A stretch of DNA of 37,179 nucleotides from Elusimicrobiota bacterium (GCA_023249675.1 JAHFCE010000030.1:1-37179); one strand, 5' to 3'. Shown: positions 8,462 to 17,259, numbered from the stretch's first letter. Notes: generated by a model from the letters alone, not told the origin. Program-made: numbers and translations.

Positions 8462-8467
8462 TACACT
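8462..8467 (+). promoter_or_regulatory. -10 box (TACACT) of the secreted-protein gene
   Basis: TACACT is 6 nt before the ATG at 8474 with no Shine-Dalgarno, consistent with a leaderless transcript. It is divergent from the importer promoter about 90 nt away. Confidence 0.4.
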
Positions 8468-8473
8468 ACGTCC

Positions 8474-10264
8474 ATGGCCTCATTCTGGATTATTGCGCTT
8501 GTCCTCGCGGCGGGATCCGTCGATTCCCGTGCCGCCTCCCCGGTGCGTTCTCCTCTGACCCCCGTTCTTGCCCCCCTCGATCCGGTGATGAGCGTCTATC
8601 GCGGGGCTCTACAGGCCGCCGTGCTGCAGCCGACAGCGGTTCCGACCCTCGCTCCGGAGAATCTGGCGAAGATGTCGCTCCTGAGCGGCGTCCTACCGGA
8701 GGTCCACGCCGCGGTACCCGCTCCGGGAGCCGACCCGCGCGTCGTCCTCCAGGTCTTCGACCGCGTGCTCGGCGGCATCCCTAAAGAAGATCTTTCGAAT
8801 CCCGCAGAGTTGGCGAATGCAGCCTGGTCGCTTTGGGACGGGCTTCGCGCCTCCTCTCCCGATGGCGCGCCGCCTGCCTTCTCGGATCCGCTCGCGGGCA
8901 TAAGCCTGTTCCATCATGTGGACGCGGAGCCTTGGAAATGGTTCCAAGATGGCGTGCGGGGAAAGCCGGGCTATCGCAAGGGACAGTATTGGCCCCGCAC
9001 GCAGGAGTACCGTTACGAGGAATACGACGCCCGCGCCGAAAGGGATGGCTTCGTGCGGAGCTGGACCTTCGACGCGCGGCACGGTCAGCCCCGGATACAG
9101 CCGGGATTCGGCATGTTTCTCGAGACAATTCCCGAGACCCGCGAGGATTGGGCTATGCTGCGGGCCGACATGAAGACCTTGGCGCGGCGCTTGAAGATTG
9201 TGGCCATCGATCCTCGCAGTCAGCTTGGTTATCCGGGCGTCGAAGAGGCCCTCTTGAGAATCAGGGCTCGCCCCTCCGACGATATCGAGACGCTTCAGCC
9301 AGGCGAGTTAGTCCTCATGGAGGATTATGGGGACGGAGTGTCCTTGTTTCGTGTCGGTCGGATCGAGAAGATCGAGGACGGGCAGATCTATTACCGCTTG
9401 TATTCAGACGAGCCGTTGGACTCGCGCGGAGCTGACAAGTTGGACTTCGCGAAGGATTTCTGGGGACATCGCTATATCTCGCAGAACAGCGCTCGTTCGG
9501 ATGGATTCATCGCCGTGATTAGACCGCCAGCGCGTCTCTGGCGTGTTGGCGAGCGAGAGCGGCAGACGCTCCTTCGTTATCATCCAAGGATCGCCGAACC
9601 GGCTCCCGATGCCCTTGGGAAGCGCGCCGGCCTGACGCTCTATCTGGCGCTTTCCAGCATGCAGTACGAGCGCTGGGGCGTCGATGAGATCGACGCGATC
9701 TCAGCGGGTGAGCGCAAAAAGAGTCTTCTCGAAGGCCGCTACGCCCGCGTGACGCCCGAGAACTATGCGCGCGCCTTGGACGTGCTGCTGGCGCGTTTTG
9801 GCGAGGAGGAGTTTTATCGCACCGCGTCATCCGTCTTCGACGCCCACCTCAAGCATCTGCACACTTCCCTGCACACGCCCGGACTGCCTTTCGGCGCCCA
9901 CTCGGACATGGGTCCCCTGGATCCTCTCTACACGCGGCTGGCCTCGGAGGCGATCCTCGACGCGCACCCCGTCCCCAAGAACATGAGCGAGTCGGGCTAC
10001 CTCATCAACGTGAAGAGCCTGTTTGGCGATTATGATTTCTGGGAGCACCTCTCCAAGAGCAGGCGGCCTCTCTTCGATCGCCTGGTCGACCACCTGCTCT
10101 CCTTGCCCCGCGAATATCCGCAGCAGAGCGTCTACGCCCAAGCTGTTCTCGACCCAGTCGCCGTGGTCACGCGGCATTTCCCGAGGACGTTCGCCCTTAT
10201 CCACAGCCTGCGTCCGGAGTTCGACTCTCCCACGGAAGAGCCCATTCGGCTGATCGGACGGTAG
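8474..10264 (+). CDS. Large secreted protein of unknown function
   Basis: 596 residues. A signal peptide ('FWIIALVLAAGSVDSRAA') is followed by a Pro/Ala/Leu-rich segment ('SPLTPVLAPLDPV') that loosely recalls the N-terminal module of the three-gene operon at 11203-17248. The rest is a folded domain without a motif I recognise. Features include the aromatic-rich 'EPWKWFQDGV' and 'GQYWPRTQEYRYEEYDA', a beta-rich segment near residues 275-310 ('PGELVLMEDYGDGVSLFRVG', resembling a small SH3-like barrel), and a helical C-terminal third. It stands alone between the divergent importer operon and the convergent hicA. An export role is supported; enzymatic function is not visible. Confidence 0.8.
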   Translation: MASFWIIALVLAAGSVDSRAASPVRSPLTPVLAPLDPVMSVYRGALQAAVLQPTAVPTLAPENLAKMSLLSGVLPEVHAAVPAPGADPRVVLQVFDRVLGGIPKEDLSNPAELANAAWSLWDGLRASSPDGAPPAFSDPLAGISLFHHVDAEPWKWFQDGVRGKPGYRKGQYWPRTQEYRYEEYDARAERDGFVRSWTFDARHGQPRIQPGFGMFLETIPETREDWAMLRADMKTLARRLKIVAIDPRSQLGYPGVEEALLRIRARPSDDIETLQPGELVLMEDYGDGVSLFRVGRIEKIEDGQIYYRLYSDEPLDSRGADKLDFAKDFWGHRYISQNSARSDGFIAVIRPPARLWRVGERERQTLLRYHPRIAEPAPDALGKRAGLTLYLALSSMQYERWGVDEIDAISAGERKKSLLEGRYARVTPENYARALDVLLARFGEEEFYRTASSVFDAHLKHLHTSLHTPGLPFGAHSDMGPLDPLYTRLASEAILDAHPVPKNMSESGYLINVKSLFGDYDFWEHLSKSRRPLFDRLVDHLLSLPREYPQQSVYAQAVLDPVAVVTRHFPRTFALIHSLRPEFDSPTEEPIRLIGR

Positions 10265-10328
10265 AATTCTCGGAGTCGGAGCGCTCCTGCGAAATCTGGG
10301 CCGCACGTCGCGCGCAGCCCGGAGCATG

Positions 10329-10562
10329 TCAGAGGAGAGCGACGAACTCCTCCTTGCTTAGGCCCGATTGATCAAGGATGGCGAGGAGTGTCCCGCGCGG
10401 GATGTCCTTGCCCTGGGGAACGATCACGAGCCGGACGCGATCGCTCGCGTCTTTCTTGACGAAAGCACGGTGGCTTCCCTTGCCTCTGTCAGGAGCCTCG
10501 ATAAATCCTGAAGCCCGAAGAGCCCGTATGATCTGTTTTGACGAGAGGGACGGCAGCCGCAT
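10329..10562 (-). CDS. hicA: HicA-family mRNA interferase toxin
   Basis: 77 residues. The dsRBD-like HicA fold is recognisable: 'LSSKQIIRALRASGFIEAPD' (helix), 'GKGSHRAFVKK' with the catalytic His about residue 31, then 'VRLVIVPQGKDIPRGTLLAILDQSGLSKEEF'. Such toxins cleave mRNA independently of translation and are neutralised by HicB. The ATG overlaps the hicB stop by one base (TGATG), so antitoxin is translated first and toxin is coupled to it. The open frame extends upstream through hicB, but the start within the overlap gives the family's normal length. Confidence 0.88.
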   Translation of the reverse strand: MRLPSLSSKQIIRALRASGFIEAPDRGKGSHRAFVKKDASDRVRLVIVPQGKDIPRGTLLAILDQSGLSKEEFVALL

Positions 10563-10801
10563 CAGAGCGCGGCGACTTCGAGGGGAGTTGTGAAGCGGGC
10601 TGAAGAGGCGAGCGCGGGCTCGACGTCCTGGAGAAGTCCGAGCCGCTTGGCGTTTGACATAAAGAGTTCCACGGCTTCTTCGAGGGCACTCCGAGCCTTC
10701 TCCGGCGTTGCTCCGTAAGAGGCGACGCCGAGTTCGGGGCACTTGGAGACATAGCTCTTCCCTTCTTTCCAAATGACGGCGGTCAAGTGATAGGACTTCA
10801 T
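10562..10801 (-). CDS. hicB: HicB-family antitoxin
   Basis: 79 residues. It shows the short HicB-type beta-alpha fold: 'YHLTAVIWKEGKSYVSKCPELGVASYGATPEKARSALEEAVELFM'. It ends without a recognisable C-terminal helix-turn-helix or ribbon-helix-helix, so DNA-binding autoregulation may be weak or need another factor. It should bind and inhibit HicA. The ATG at 10801 is preceded by a TATACT box at 9 nt and no Shine-Dalgarno. The gene order (antitoxin then toxin) is the less common hicBA arrangement. Confidence 0.85.
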   Translation of the reverse strand: MKSYHLTAVIWKEGKSYVSKCPELGVASYGATPEKARSALEEAVELFMSNAKRLGLLQDVEPALASSARFTTPLEVAAL

Positions 10802-10810
10802 CTGGTCGAT

Positions 10811-10816
10811 AGTATA
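10811..10816 (-). promoter_or_regulatory. -10 box (TATACT) of hicBA
   Basis: TATACT on the minus strand ends 9 nt before the hicB ATG. The transcript would have almost no leader. No clear -35 is visible at 16-18 nt. Confidence 0.45.
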
Positions 10817-10838
10817 GCAGGCGCTGGGCGATGGTGCC

Positions 10839-11084
10839 ATGGCTGGGCCCCGTCGCCCCTGCGGCGCCACGACCTGCAAATGCGCCAAAGCCAAGCGGTA
10901 TTGGCACAAGTCGTGGTCTATCAGTCAGAGCCACAAGGGGAAACTGCGCCGGAAATCAATTCCCAGCCGCCTGCGCGAGGAGGTAGACCTCTGGCTCAAG
11001 AACTACTGGGAAGCCCGCGAGTTGCTGGACCAAGTTTCCGAGGAGTATTGGGCCCGGCTCGAAAAGAAGCCCCAACGGAAATGA
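10839..11084 (+). CDS. Small DUF6788-like protein
   Basis: 81 residues, divergent from hicBA. It has a Cys pair near the start (CGATTCKC) and a 'W...S.....GKLRRKSIPSRL' strand. A helix 'REEVDLWLKNYWEARELLDQVSEEYW' follows. Together these resemble the DUF6788 pattern of a cysteine-containing turn, a beta hairpin and a long helix. An in-frame TAG at 10815 limits the gene to this short form, so it may be intact or a trimmed copy lacking the usual N-terminal helix. No ribosome-binding site is visible. Function is unknown; the family often appears in accessory DNA (recollection, not checked). Confidence 0.5.
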   Translation: MAGPRRPCGATTCKCAKAKRYWHKSWSISQSHKGKLRRKSIPSRLREEVDLWLKNYWEARELLDQVSEEYWARLEKKPQRK

Positions 11085-11175
11085 TCGGACGTTTTGCTCG
11101 TTACGCAGAGAAGCGGTGGAGCTTTCTGGACATGCAACAGCGGCGGCCTCTCCTGGGGATAAGAGGGCGCGGAAA

Positions 11176-11197
11176 GCCCCCTGCTTATTTTGGGGGC
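11176..11197 (-). terminator. Possible terminator after the PQ-loop gene
   Basis: Downstream of the minus-strand stop at 11203, GCCCCC and GGGGGC form a six-pair stem with a 10-nt A-rich loop, followed by only TTT. It is a weak intrinsic terminator or an mRNA 3'-end stem. Confidence 0.35.
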
Positions 11198-11202
11198 ACC
11201 CC

Positions 11203-12633
11203 TCAATATTGGGGGAACTTCCGGTTCATCCGATGTGCCGCGTAGAGCAGCGCCGGGACGGCGATTGCGGTTGCCCAGAAGAGCGGGAGTGGGACGAACC
11301 CGTAGAGCACCATCCAACTCATCGTGCCTAGAGTGCCGACGACGACGGCCCACACATTGCCCGCGGTGCCGATCGTGTTCTTGGTCAGCATCATGCGCGG
11401 CAGGAGCAGCATGTTCCCGGCCAACCCGAGGAACATCGAGGCCAGCGATATGCCGCGAAGACCCTGGGGATTAAGGAAAGTATAGACGTGGCCGATCACG
11501 GCACCATAGCCGAATAAGGCCGTGGCGGTCCAGGCGCCGACCGCATTCCAGAATTGACTCAGCCACTTCGGGGCGCGGGTCGTATGGCGGACGTAATAAT
11601 CGATCAAGATGGCGGCGGCGACCCCGATCGCCAAAGGAAGAATTGTTCCAGACAACGCCGGAGCGGCCAGTTGGGCCGCGGCCGACCAGACGTTCTGCGT
11701 CAGGACGCCTACGCCCAGCAAGCTCGTGGCCCGAGACCAGCGGTCCCAGACATTGTCGCTGATCTTTTTTGTCTGGTGGAGCCAGTTGAACGCGAAGCCG
11801 ATGGAGACGGCGGACATCACCGCCGCCAAGGCGGGCAGCGGCATGAAACCGGCCATGAAGATCTGGACGAGCACGACGGAGCTGGTGAGCACCCCCATGA
11901 TTTGGGCGCCGGCTGTGGCCTTCTCGCCCAGGCACCGGAAGTAGGCGAGCAGCATCATGTTGGCCAATATGCCCGATGAATATCCCGCCCAAGGCAGGAT
12001 GGCAAGATCAGTGAGATGGCCGGCCGCGAGATTCTCGTAGTTCTTAAGGATCTGGGGGAATTGCATCACGGAGAAAATAACGCCGGAGGATAAGACCATG
12101 GACTTGGTCGCCTTCTGCCAGAGAGCGGACGCCGGCTTCGGGGCCTTGGAGAGAGGAGCGACCGCCTGGGAGCGGTTTTCCGGCACGGTCGTGTCGGCCG
12201 ACGCGGTCTTCTTGCTCCCATCGTAAAGACCGGGCAGGTCGCCTTCGAGACCAAGCGCAAGTTCGTGGACGGCTCCGACGCCGGGGGCGGCGGCCGGCGT
12301 CGCGGCGGCGGTCGGCAGCGAGGAAGGCCGCGGGTCTATCGGCGACGACGCGGGCATCGCGACCGCTACGGAGACGCGGGGTGCGCCGACCGCGGCGGAC
12401 ATCGGCGTATTCGTCAAGCCCGGAGCCGGCGTGAGCGGCGCGGCCAGAGAAGCGGACAAAGTCAGGGGAGTTGTAGTTCCCAGGGCGCTGGGAACGATCT
12501 GTATTGTTGCGGATGCTCCCGACATCTCGGATTGGGTTGGGACGATGGAGCGGGAAGCCGCGTAGTTTTGGGAAAAAGCGCTGGTTGGAAGGGTCGCAGC
12601 GAGGATGACGGCGATGATGGAGGACAATGTCAC
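11203..12633 (-). CDS. PQ-loop (SemiSWEET/SWEET-like) membrane protein with secreted-type N-terminal module
   Basis: 476 residues. The first ~130 are a signal peptide (cleavage near AFSQ) plus an Ala/Pro/Thr/Ser-rich region containing 'IQIVPSALG', 'PLTLSASLAAPLTPAPG', shared with the next two genes. From ~175 onward there are about nine or ten hydrophobic segments with two PQ-loop-like motifs, 'QFPQILKNYENLAAGHLTDL' and 'NPQGLRGISLASMFLGLAGN'. PQ-loop proteins include SWEET/SemiSWEET sugar carriers and lysosomal amino-acid carriers. A sugar role next to a GH13 enzyme is inference. The GTG start overlaps the amylase stop (GTGA) and has GAGGT 6 nt upstream, so translation is coupled. Confidence 0.75.
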   Translation of the reverse strand: MTLSSIIAVILAATLPTSAFSQNYAASRSIVPTQSEMSGASATIQIVPSALGTTTPLTLSASLAAPLTPAPGLTNTPMSAAVGAPRVSVAVAMPASSPIDPRPSSLPTAAATPAAAPGVGAVHELALGLEGDLPGLYDGSKKTASADTTVPENRSQAVAPLSKAPKPASALWQKATKSMVLSSGVIFSVMQFPQILKNYENLAAGHLTDLAILPWAGYSSGILANMMLLAYFRCLGEKATAGAQIMGVLTSSVVLVQIFMAGFMPLPALAAVMSAVSIGFAFNWLHQTKKISDNVWDRWSRATSLLGVGVLTQNVWSAAAQLAAPALSGTILPLAIGVAAAILIDYYVRHTTRAPKWLSQFWNAVGAWTATALFGYGAVIGHVYTFLNPQGLRGISLASMFLGLAGNMLLLPRMMLTKNTIGTAGNVWAVVVGTLGTMSWMVLYGFVPLPLFWATAIAVPALLYAAHRMNRKFPQY

Positions 12634-15065
12634 CAGACGACCTCAAAGAGATGGACGCCGCCGCCGGCGAGTTCGATGCTGAGGCCATTCTCGAGCAGGT
12701 CCTTGCCGTCGCGCCGATACTCGACCGGTCGGCCGTCGGCGTCAAGATGAGCGAGATCGCGCAGGGTGTAGCGGCGGTCCGCCTTCGGCACGAAGGCGCC
12801 CAGGCCGCCCAGGACCGGCTTGTCGAGGCGGAAGATTCCGTGGGCGCGCTCCTGCGACCAGTTGGCCGCCATCAGGAAGGTCTTGCCCTTGTGGGAGACG
12901 GTCCACGCCGCGATCGGCGTGCCCGGAGCCGTTTCGAGCACCTCCATCACTCCCCGGTCGAAGAGTTCCTGGTTCTCCGCGCCAATGCCGAGCACGAGCT
13001 TGAGGAAGGACTGCCTCTCCCGGTCAGTCTTGGCCCAGTCGATCAGGACGGGGATGTCATAGGGGATGGCCTTGGCCGTGTCCACGGACTTCGAGAGGTC
13101 TCCGATCAGATTTTCGCGCTGGCCGACGCCCTGCTCGACGCCGTTGTAGAGCAGGATCGGCCGAAGCGTCAGGGCGGTCAGGGCCGCCGCCTTGTAGCGG
13201 CGGCCGAACTTGTCGACGGGGTTGCCTTCGCCGCCGTCGTGCGTGCCGATGAAGTTGACCAACGCCGCGCCGCCTCTTTGCCAGCGGCGGAAGGCGGCGT
13301 GCCGCTGGGCCCGGCGGATTCGATCCGCGTCGCCGCCTTGCATCGCGTCGTAGAGGCCGATCTGGCCTTCCTCGTCGTCATGATCGTTCTTGTTGTATAT
13401 CCCATCCGAGCCGGCGCGCGAGAGTTCGTCGGTCTGGCCGTAGGCTTCGTCGATGAGCACCGCGCGCGGGTCCAATGCCTTGGCGGCGTCGGTCGCCTCC
13501 TCTATGAACTCGGCGCCGCCCAACGCCGCCCAGCGCGCCTTTAAGCCCTCGATGGTTTTAAGGTGCCCATCGCGCATCCAGCCCGCGGGAATGGCGGTGA
13601 GCTCATTGTCCAGGATGCGGACCCAGCGATGGTAGAAGCGGGCGTTGAGGACCTCGTAGGCCATGTCTCGCCGCACCGAGTCCACGCCGAACTCGGTGAA
13701 GAGGCGCGACAACTGCCGCGTCTGCCAGGTCCGTGCCTCAGGGCGGGAGTAGTCGATCTGCGCCATGTCGATCCACATCGCGTCCCCGTAGTCCGTGCGC
13801 GGGTGGTGGACGAGGATGCGCGCCGGGCGGCGCGTGCCGTCGGGCATCGGGTAGGAGGCGGTTCGCACGAGCTGGTAGCTCGGCGTGATCGCGGCCATGA
13901 TCTGCTCGTCGGTGAGGCCTTGGGGCGGCAGGATGTGGAGGAGGCCCTCAGGCAGGCTTTCGATCATGTCGCTGTCAAGGGAGGTGTGGTTCGGGACGAA
14001 GTCGAGCTTGACGCGCAGGCCCGCGGCGTGCGCGCGGCGCACGAAGGCTTTGAGCCCCTCGTCGCCGCCCAACTCGGACTTCACGCGGTAGCCCTTGATC
14101 GAGTAGGAGGATCCGCCGCCCGTGCCCCAGCGGTTGATGCCGCCGATCTCGAAGACGTCCATGAGCCAGACCTCGTCGGCGTGCGTCTGGCTCCTGATGC
14201 GGGCGAGTTCTGCGTCGTCCAGGGAGTCGAGGAAGTTCTTGCCGGGCCGCAGGCGGTTATAGGCGCGCGCGAAGATCATGTAGGTGGCGCTGCGACGGCC
14301 CCAGGAGGCGGCGTCGGCCCGGCTCAAGCGCTCCTGGATCTCGCCGACGGCCGCGGCGACGGCCTGGTCGAAGAGTTTTTCTTTTCTGGCGGCGGGCAGG
14401 GCCGCAGCGCCCAGGCGCGAGAACTTCGCGCGCAGGGAGGCGGCCTCGGGCGCGCCGGCGAGAAGGGCGTCCACGTAGGCGAATTGGTCGTCGAGCTGGC
14501 CGAGGGTGGAAACGCCGTCGCGCGCGAGTTCACGCTTGGTGTAAAAGAAACCCTCGAGGCCGGCCGAGCGCGCCCGGCGCCAGCCATTCGGAGTGAGAAA
14601 GCCGAAGGGCCGTATCTGGGTGTTCCCGCTTCCGGTGCCGTCGGCGAGCACGCGCTTGTACGATTTGAGCATCTCTCGCTCGGCGCTGGGCGCGGGCACG
14701 GCGTCATGCGCCGGCTTCTCCATCATGCCGTCGAAGAGCGCGGCGAGGCGCCCAGTCGAGAGTTCTCTTGCGGGCTCCCCGGGGAGCTTTGCAACAGCGG
14801 GGATTTTCGCGGCGGTCGGCAACGTCGTCGGGAGGGCCGGAATCATCGCGACGTTGAGCCGCGCGGAGGGGATGGCCGTCGGCGTGAGCGACGCAGCTAG
14901 GGGAACTGGCGGGGTCAGTGGAGCGCTGGCTCCCAGGCCGCCGGGAACGAGCGGTATTGCTCCCGGCACGCCCGCGAACGCGGATTCGGCGGCGAAACTT
15001 TGGGCAAAAGAACCGCTCGGGATTAGGACGGACAGGCAGACGGCGAGAATCCCGGACGGTTTCAT
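12630..15065 (-). CDS. Secreted GH13 alpha-amylase-family glycoside hydrolase
   Basis: 811 residues. Signal peptide (cleavage after SFAQ) and the shared Pro/Ala-rich module ('LVPGGLG', 'PLTPPVPLAASLTP') fill residues 1-110; a helical domain runs to ~255, then a (beta/alpha)8 barrel. GH13 signatures are clear: region I 'DFVPNH' (355-360); region II 'VDSVRRD' with nucleophile Asp467 and Arg465; region III 'VLIDE' with acid/base Glu540; region IV 'GTHD' with His609 and Asp610. The catalytic triad is complete. It should hydrolyse or rearrange alpha-glucans outside the cytoplasm. Its start overlaps the S41 peptidase stop by one base (TGATG). Exact specificity is not readable. Confidence 0.9.
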   Translation of the reverse strand: MKPSGILAVCLSVLIPSGSFAQSFAAESAFAGVPGAIPLVPGGLGASAPLTPPVPLAASLTPTAIPSARLNVAMIPALPTTLPTAAKIPAVAKLPGEPARELSTGRLAALFDGMMEKPAHDAVPAPSAEREMLKSYKRVLADGTGSGNTQIRPFGFLTPNGWRRARSAGLEGFFYTKRELARDGVSTLGQLDDQFAYVDALLAGAPEAASLRAKFSRLGAAALPAARKEKLFDQAVAAAVGEIQERLSRADAASWGRRSATYMIFARAYNRLRPGKNFLDSLDDAELARIRSQTHADEVWLMDVFEIGGINRWGTGGGSSYSIKGYRVKSELGGDEGLKAFVRRAHAAGLRVKLDFVPNHTSLDSDMIESLPEGLLHILPPQGLTDEQIMAAITPSYQLVRTASYPMPDGTRRPARILVHHPRTDYGDAMWIDMAQIDYSRPEARTWQTRQLSRLFTEFGVDSVRRDMAYEVLNARFYHRWVRILDNELTAIPAGWMRDGHLKTIEGLKARWAALGGAEFIEEATDAAKALDPRAVLIDEAYGQTDELSRAGSDGIYNKNDHDDEEGQIGLYDAMQGGDADRIRRAQRHAAFRRWQRGGAALVNFIGTHDGGEGNPVDKFGRRYKAAALTALTLRPILLYNGVEQGVGQRENLIGDLSKSVDTAKAIPYDIPVLIDWAKTDRERQSFLKLVLGIGAENQELFDRGVMEVLETAPGTPIAAWTVSHKGKTFLMAANWSQERAHGIFRLDKPVLGGLGAFVPKADRRYTLRDLAHLDADGRPVEYRRDGKDLLENGLSIELAGGGVHLFEVVW

Positions 15066-17248
15066 CAGTGAGGTGTCTGTTCGTTGGCGATCAGGCTGGT
15101 CAAAGCTTTCAAGATGGCGTGGCGGTACTCCGCGAAGCCCGTGCGCAGGTCCTTCGCCGTGAAGTCATAAGCGATGTCGGGCGTCACACCCAGGTTCTCG
15201 ATGGGCTGACCGTCGGCGCGCAGGGCGATGGTCCAGGTGGCGGACAGGCGCTCGATGCCGAACTGGTTGGGCAGGGAGTAGGGCTTGACCGCCCCGCCGG
15301 CGCCGGACGTGCGCACGCCCATGACGGTGGCGCGCGTGTTGTCCTGCAGGATGGCCGGGAAGAAGTCTCCTCCCGAGAAATCGAGCGCATTGGTCAAGAG
15401 CAGGATGGGCTTGGTGTAGCGCTCCTCCGCCCTCGGCGCGGGGTCGATATCATCGACGCCCCACAGATGGGTCGGGGGGGTGAAGCGATGGCCGGCTTCA
15501 AGCTGCGCGAGGATGAACTGCGCGAAGCGGAGCATGAGCAATATGAACTTCGGCGTGACGGGATAGCCGGTCCACTCGTCCGCTTCTTCGGACGATGCTT
15601 TCGCCGCAGCGCGGTCCTTCTGCGGCCGCGCCAACTCGAGCAGGAGATCGGCGGCCCATTGCGCGTCGCTCTCGCCGATGATGACCCGGTGGCGGGGAGT
15701 CAGCAAGGTCTTGTCCGTCAGGTGCGAGGCCAGGGCGTAGAGGTAGAAGATGGCGCCGCCCGGGTTGCTGACCTGGTCGATGACCAAGGCGGAGGTTTCC
15801 TTCTGGAACTTGGCCATGATTTTGGCGAAGCGCGCCACTTCCGCGGCGCCTCCTTCATAAGAGGGGATACGGATAAAGCCGACCTTGCGGCCATCCGGGG
15901 TCTTGAAGATATAGGCGTGGAACGCGTCGTCCTCTTTGGTCTCCCAGAGGATAGTCCCGAGACGGGGCACGAAGCTTTTTCGCGCGCCCATCATGAATGG
16001 GTTGCTGGAATCGTCGGAGCGCATATCCGCGAAAAGTCGGGCCAGGGGATGACTCGCGTCGGTGAAGGCGCGGTCGAGGAGGCTCTTGAGCTTTGCGGCG
16101 GGGAGCCGGGGCGCGGTCTCAGCGCCCTCCTCCCAGGTTTCGGTCCCGAGAGCCCCTGGTTCGAGGAGTCCCGCGTCTCGCACGGGGACGTCCTGTGGAA
16201 TCAGCTCCGGGGTGTAGTCCCAAGGCATGCGGATCTTGTAGAGCTTGCCGTCCCGGCCGCGGATGCCCAGCACGACGTTGCCGTTCGGGATGTCCGTGTC
16301 GCCGCGGCTCCGGCGCCGGTTGGTGAGGAAGATCTCGGCTAAGCGCAGGTCCGTTGCGGCGGTATTGCCGCCCAGTTGGGCGGCAAGATTGTTCACGGCT
16401 TCGGCCGTGGGTTTGCCATCGAAGGCGACGACCTCGTCGCCCACGCGGAAAGGGAAGAGCTTCAAGGGGAGCTTCTCCCGGTCGATATAGGCCAGGAAGT
16501 GCTTGCCCTCGGCTCCGATGACGAGGAAGGGAAGGCGCGCGCGTTCCGTGGAATTGTAGGAGATGCTCACATGGTAATCGTGCATGCCGGCCACGAAGGC
16601 GGTGAGCAGGTCCTGGAACTCGCGGGTGGTGATTTGCGGATGAGCAAGGATGGCCGCCTGGACCTTGTCGTATTCGCGCTTCAGGTCGACGGAGAAGCGC
16701 TCTCTTTTCCAGTCGATGGGGGCGTATTGCTCGGAGAAGATGGCGGCCACCTGATAGAGGGCGCGGATCATCTTCTGCTGGGTGAGAGTCCCGCGCGGCG
16801 CGGCGGGGGCTTCGCGGCCCGGGACTTCGGCGGGAACGCCCTCGGTCGCGGCCTGTCCGCCGGTCAGGGCCCCGAAGACCTGAGAGGCCAAGGACTGCGA
16901 GGATTCAGGCGAGGCGTTGCCCGCGGTCTCAGCGGCTTTGAAGAACGTTCCGACTTTTCCGGTCATCTTCTCGATCTGGAGAGACGCGACGGTCGGCGGT
17001 TGGGCGGCGGCCGGGATGGCTACCGGCGTGACCCCGGGGGCGGGCGTCAGGCTCGGGGTGATCGACGCGGCCGAAAGGGAGAGCGGGGCCAAAGCTCCCA
17101 AACCGGAGGGAACGGTCTGAACCGCTCCGGATGCGACCGAGCCCTGCGGCGAGGCCGCCGGACCAACGGCCCCGGCAAGATTCTGGGCGAAAGCCCCGCC
17201 CGGGATCGAGGCCGACAGGGAGACGGCAAGAACCCCGGACAGTTTCAT
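15065..17248 (-). CDS. Secreted S41-family (C-terminal-processing/tricorn-like) peptidase
   Basis: 727 residues. Signal peptide (cleavage after AFAQ) and the shared module ('VQTVPSGLGALAPLSLSAA', 'SLTPAPGV') occupy ~110 residues. A PDZ-like segment ('FRVGDEVVAFDGKPTAEAVN') precedes the S41 core: 'GFIRIPSY', 'ALVIDQVSNPGG' and 'LLTNALDFSGGDFF', with catalytic Ser at about 625, then 'GVRTSGAGG' and 'PIENLGVTPDIAYDFTAKDL', which matches the family's usual C-terminal end. The substrate is unknown; S41 enzymes trim protein C-termini or peptides in the periplasm. It is first in the operon with the amylase and PQ-loop genes. A TACACT box lies 11 nt before the ATG. Confidence 0.87.
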   Translation of the reverse strand: MKLSGVLAVSLSASIPGGAFAQNLAGAVGPAASPQGSVASGAVQTVPSGLGALAPLSLSAASITPSLTPAPGVTPVAIPAAAQPPTVASLQIEKMTGKVGTFFKAAETAGNASPESSQSLASQVFGALTGGQAATEGVPAEVPGREAPAAPRGTLTQQKMIRALYQVAAIFSEQYAPIDWKRERFSVDLKREYDKVQAAILAHPQITTREFQDLLTAFVAGMHDYHVSISYNSTERARLPFLVIGAEGKHFLAYIDREKLPLKLFPFRVGDEVVAFDGKPTAEAVNNLAAQLGGNTAATDLRLAEIFLTNRRRSRGDTDIPNGNVVLGIRGRDGKLYKIRMPWDYTPELIPQDVPVRDAGLLEPGALGTETWEEGAETAPRLPAAKLKSLLDRAFTDASHPLARLFADMRSDDSSNPFMMGARKSFVPRLGTILWETKEDDAFHAYIFKTPDGRKVGFIRIPSYEGGAAEVARFAKIMAKFQKETSALVIDQVSNPGGAIFYLYALASHLTDKTLLTPRHRVIIGESDAQWAADLLLELARPQKDRAAAKASSEEADEWTGYPVTPKFILLMLRFAQFILAQLEAGHRFTPPTHLWGVDDIDPAPRAEERYTKPILLLTNALDFSGGDFFPAILQDNTRATVMGVRTSGAGGAVKPYSLPNQFGIERLSATWTIALRADGQPIENLGVTPDIAYDFTAKDLRTGFAEYRHAILKALTSLIANEQTPH

Positions 17249-17259
17249 AACCTACGAAG

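Noticed and set aside
13563-14900. 445-codon plus-strand open frame
   Set aside because: It is antisense to the GH13 gene, whose catalytic motifs are intact on the other strand; long antisense frames are common in GC-rich DNA.
14918-16342. 474-codon plus-strand open frame
   Set aside because: It is antisense to the GH13/S41 genes, with low-complexity composition and no motif.
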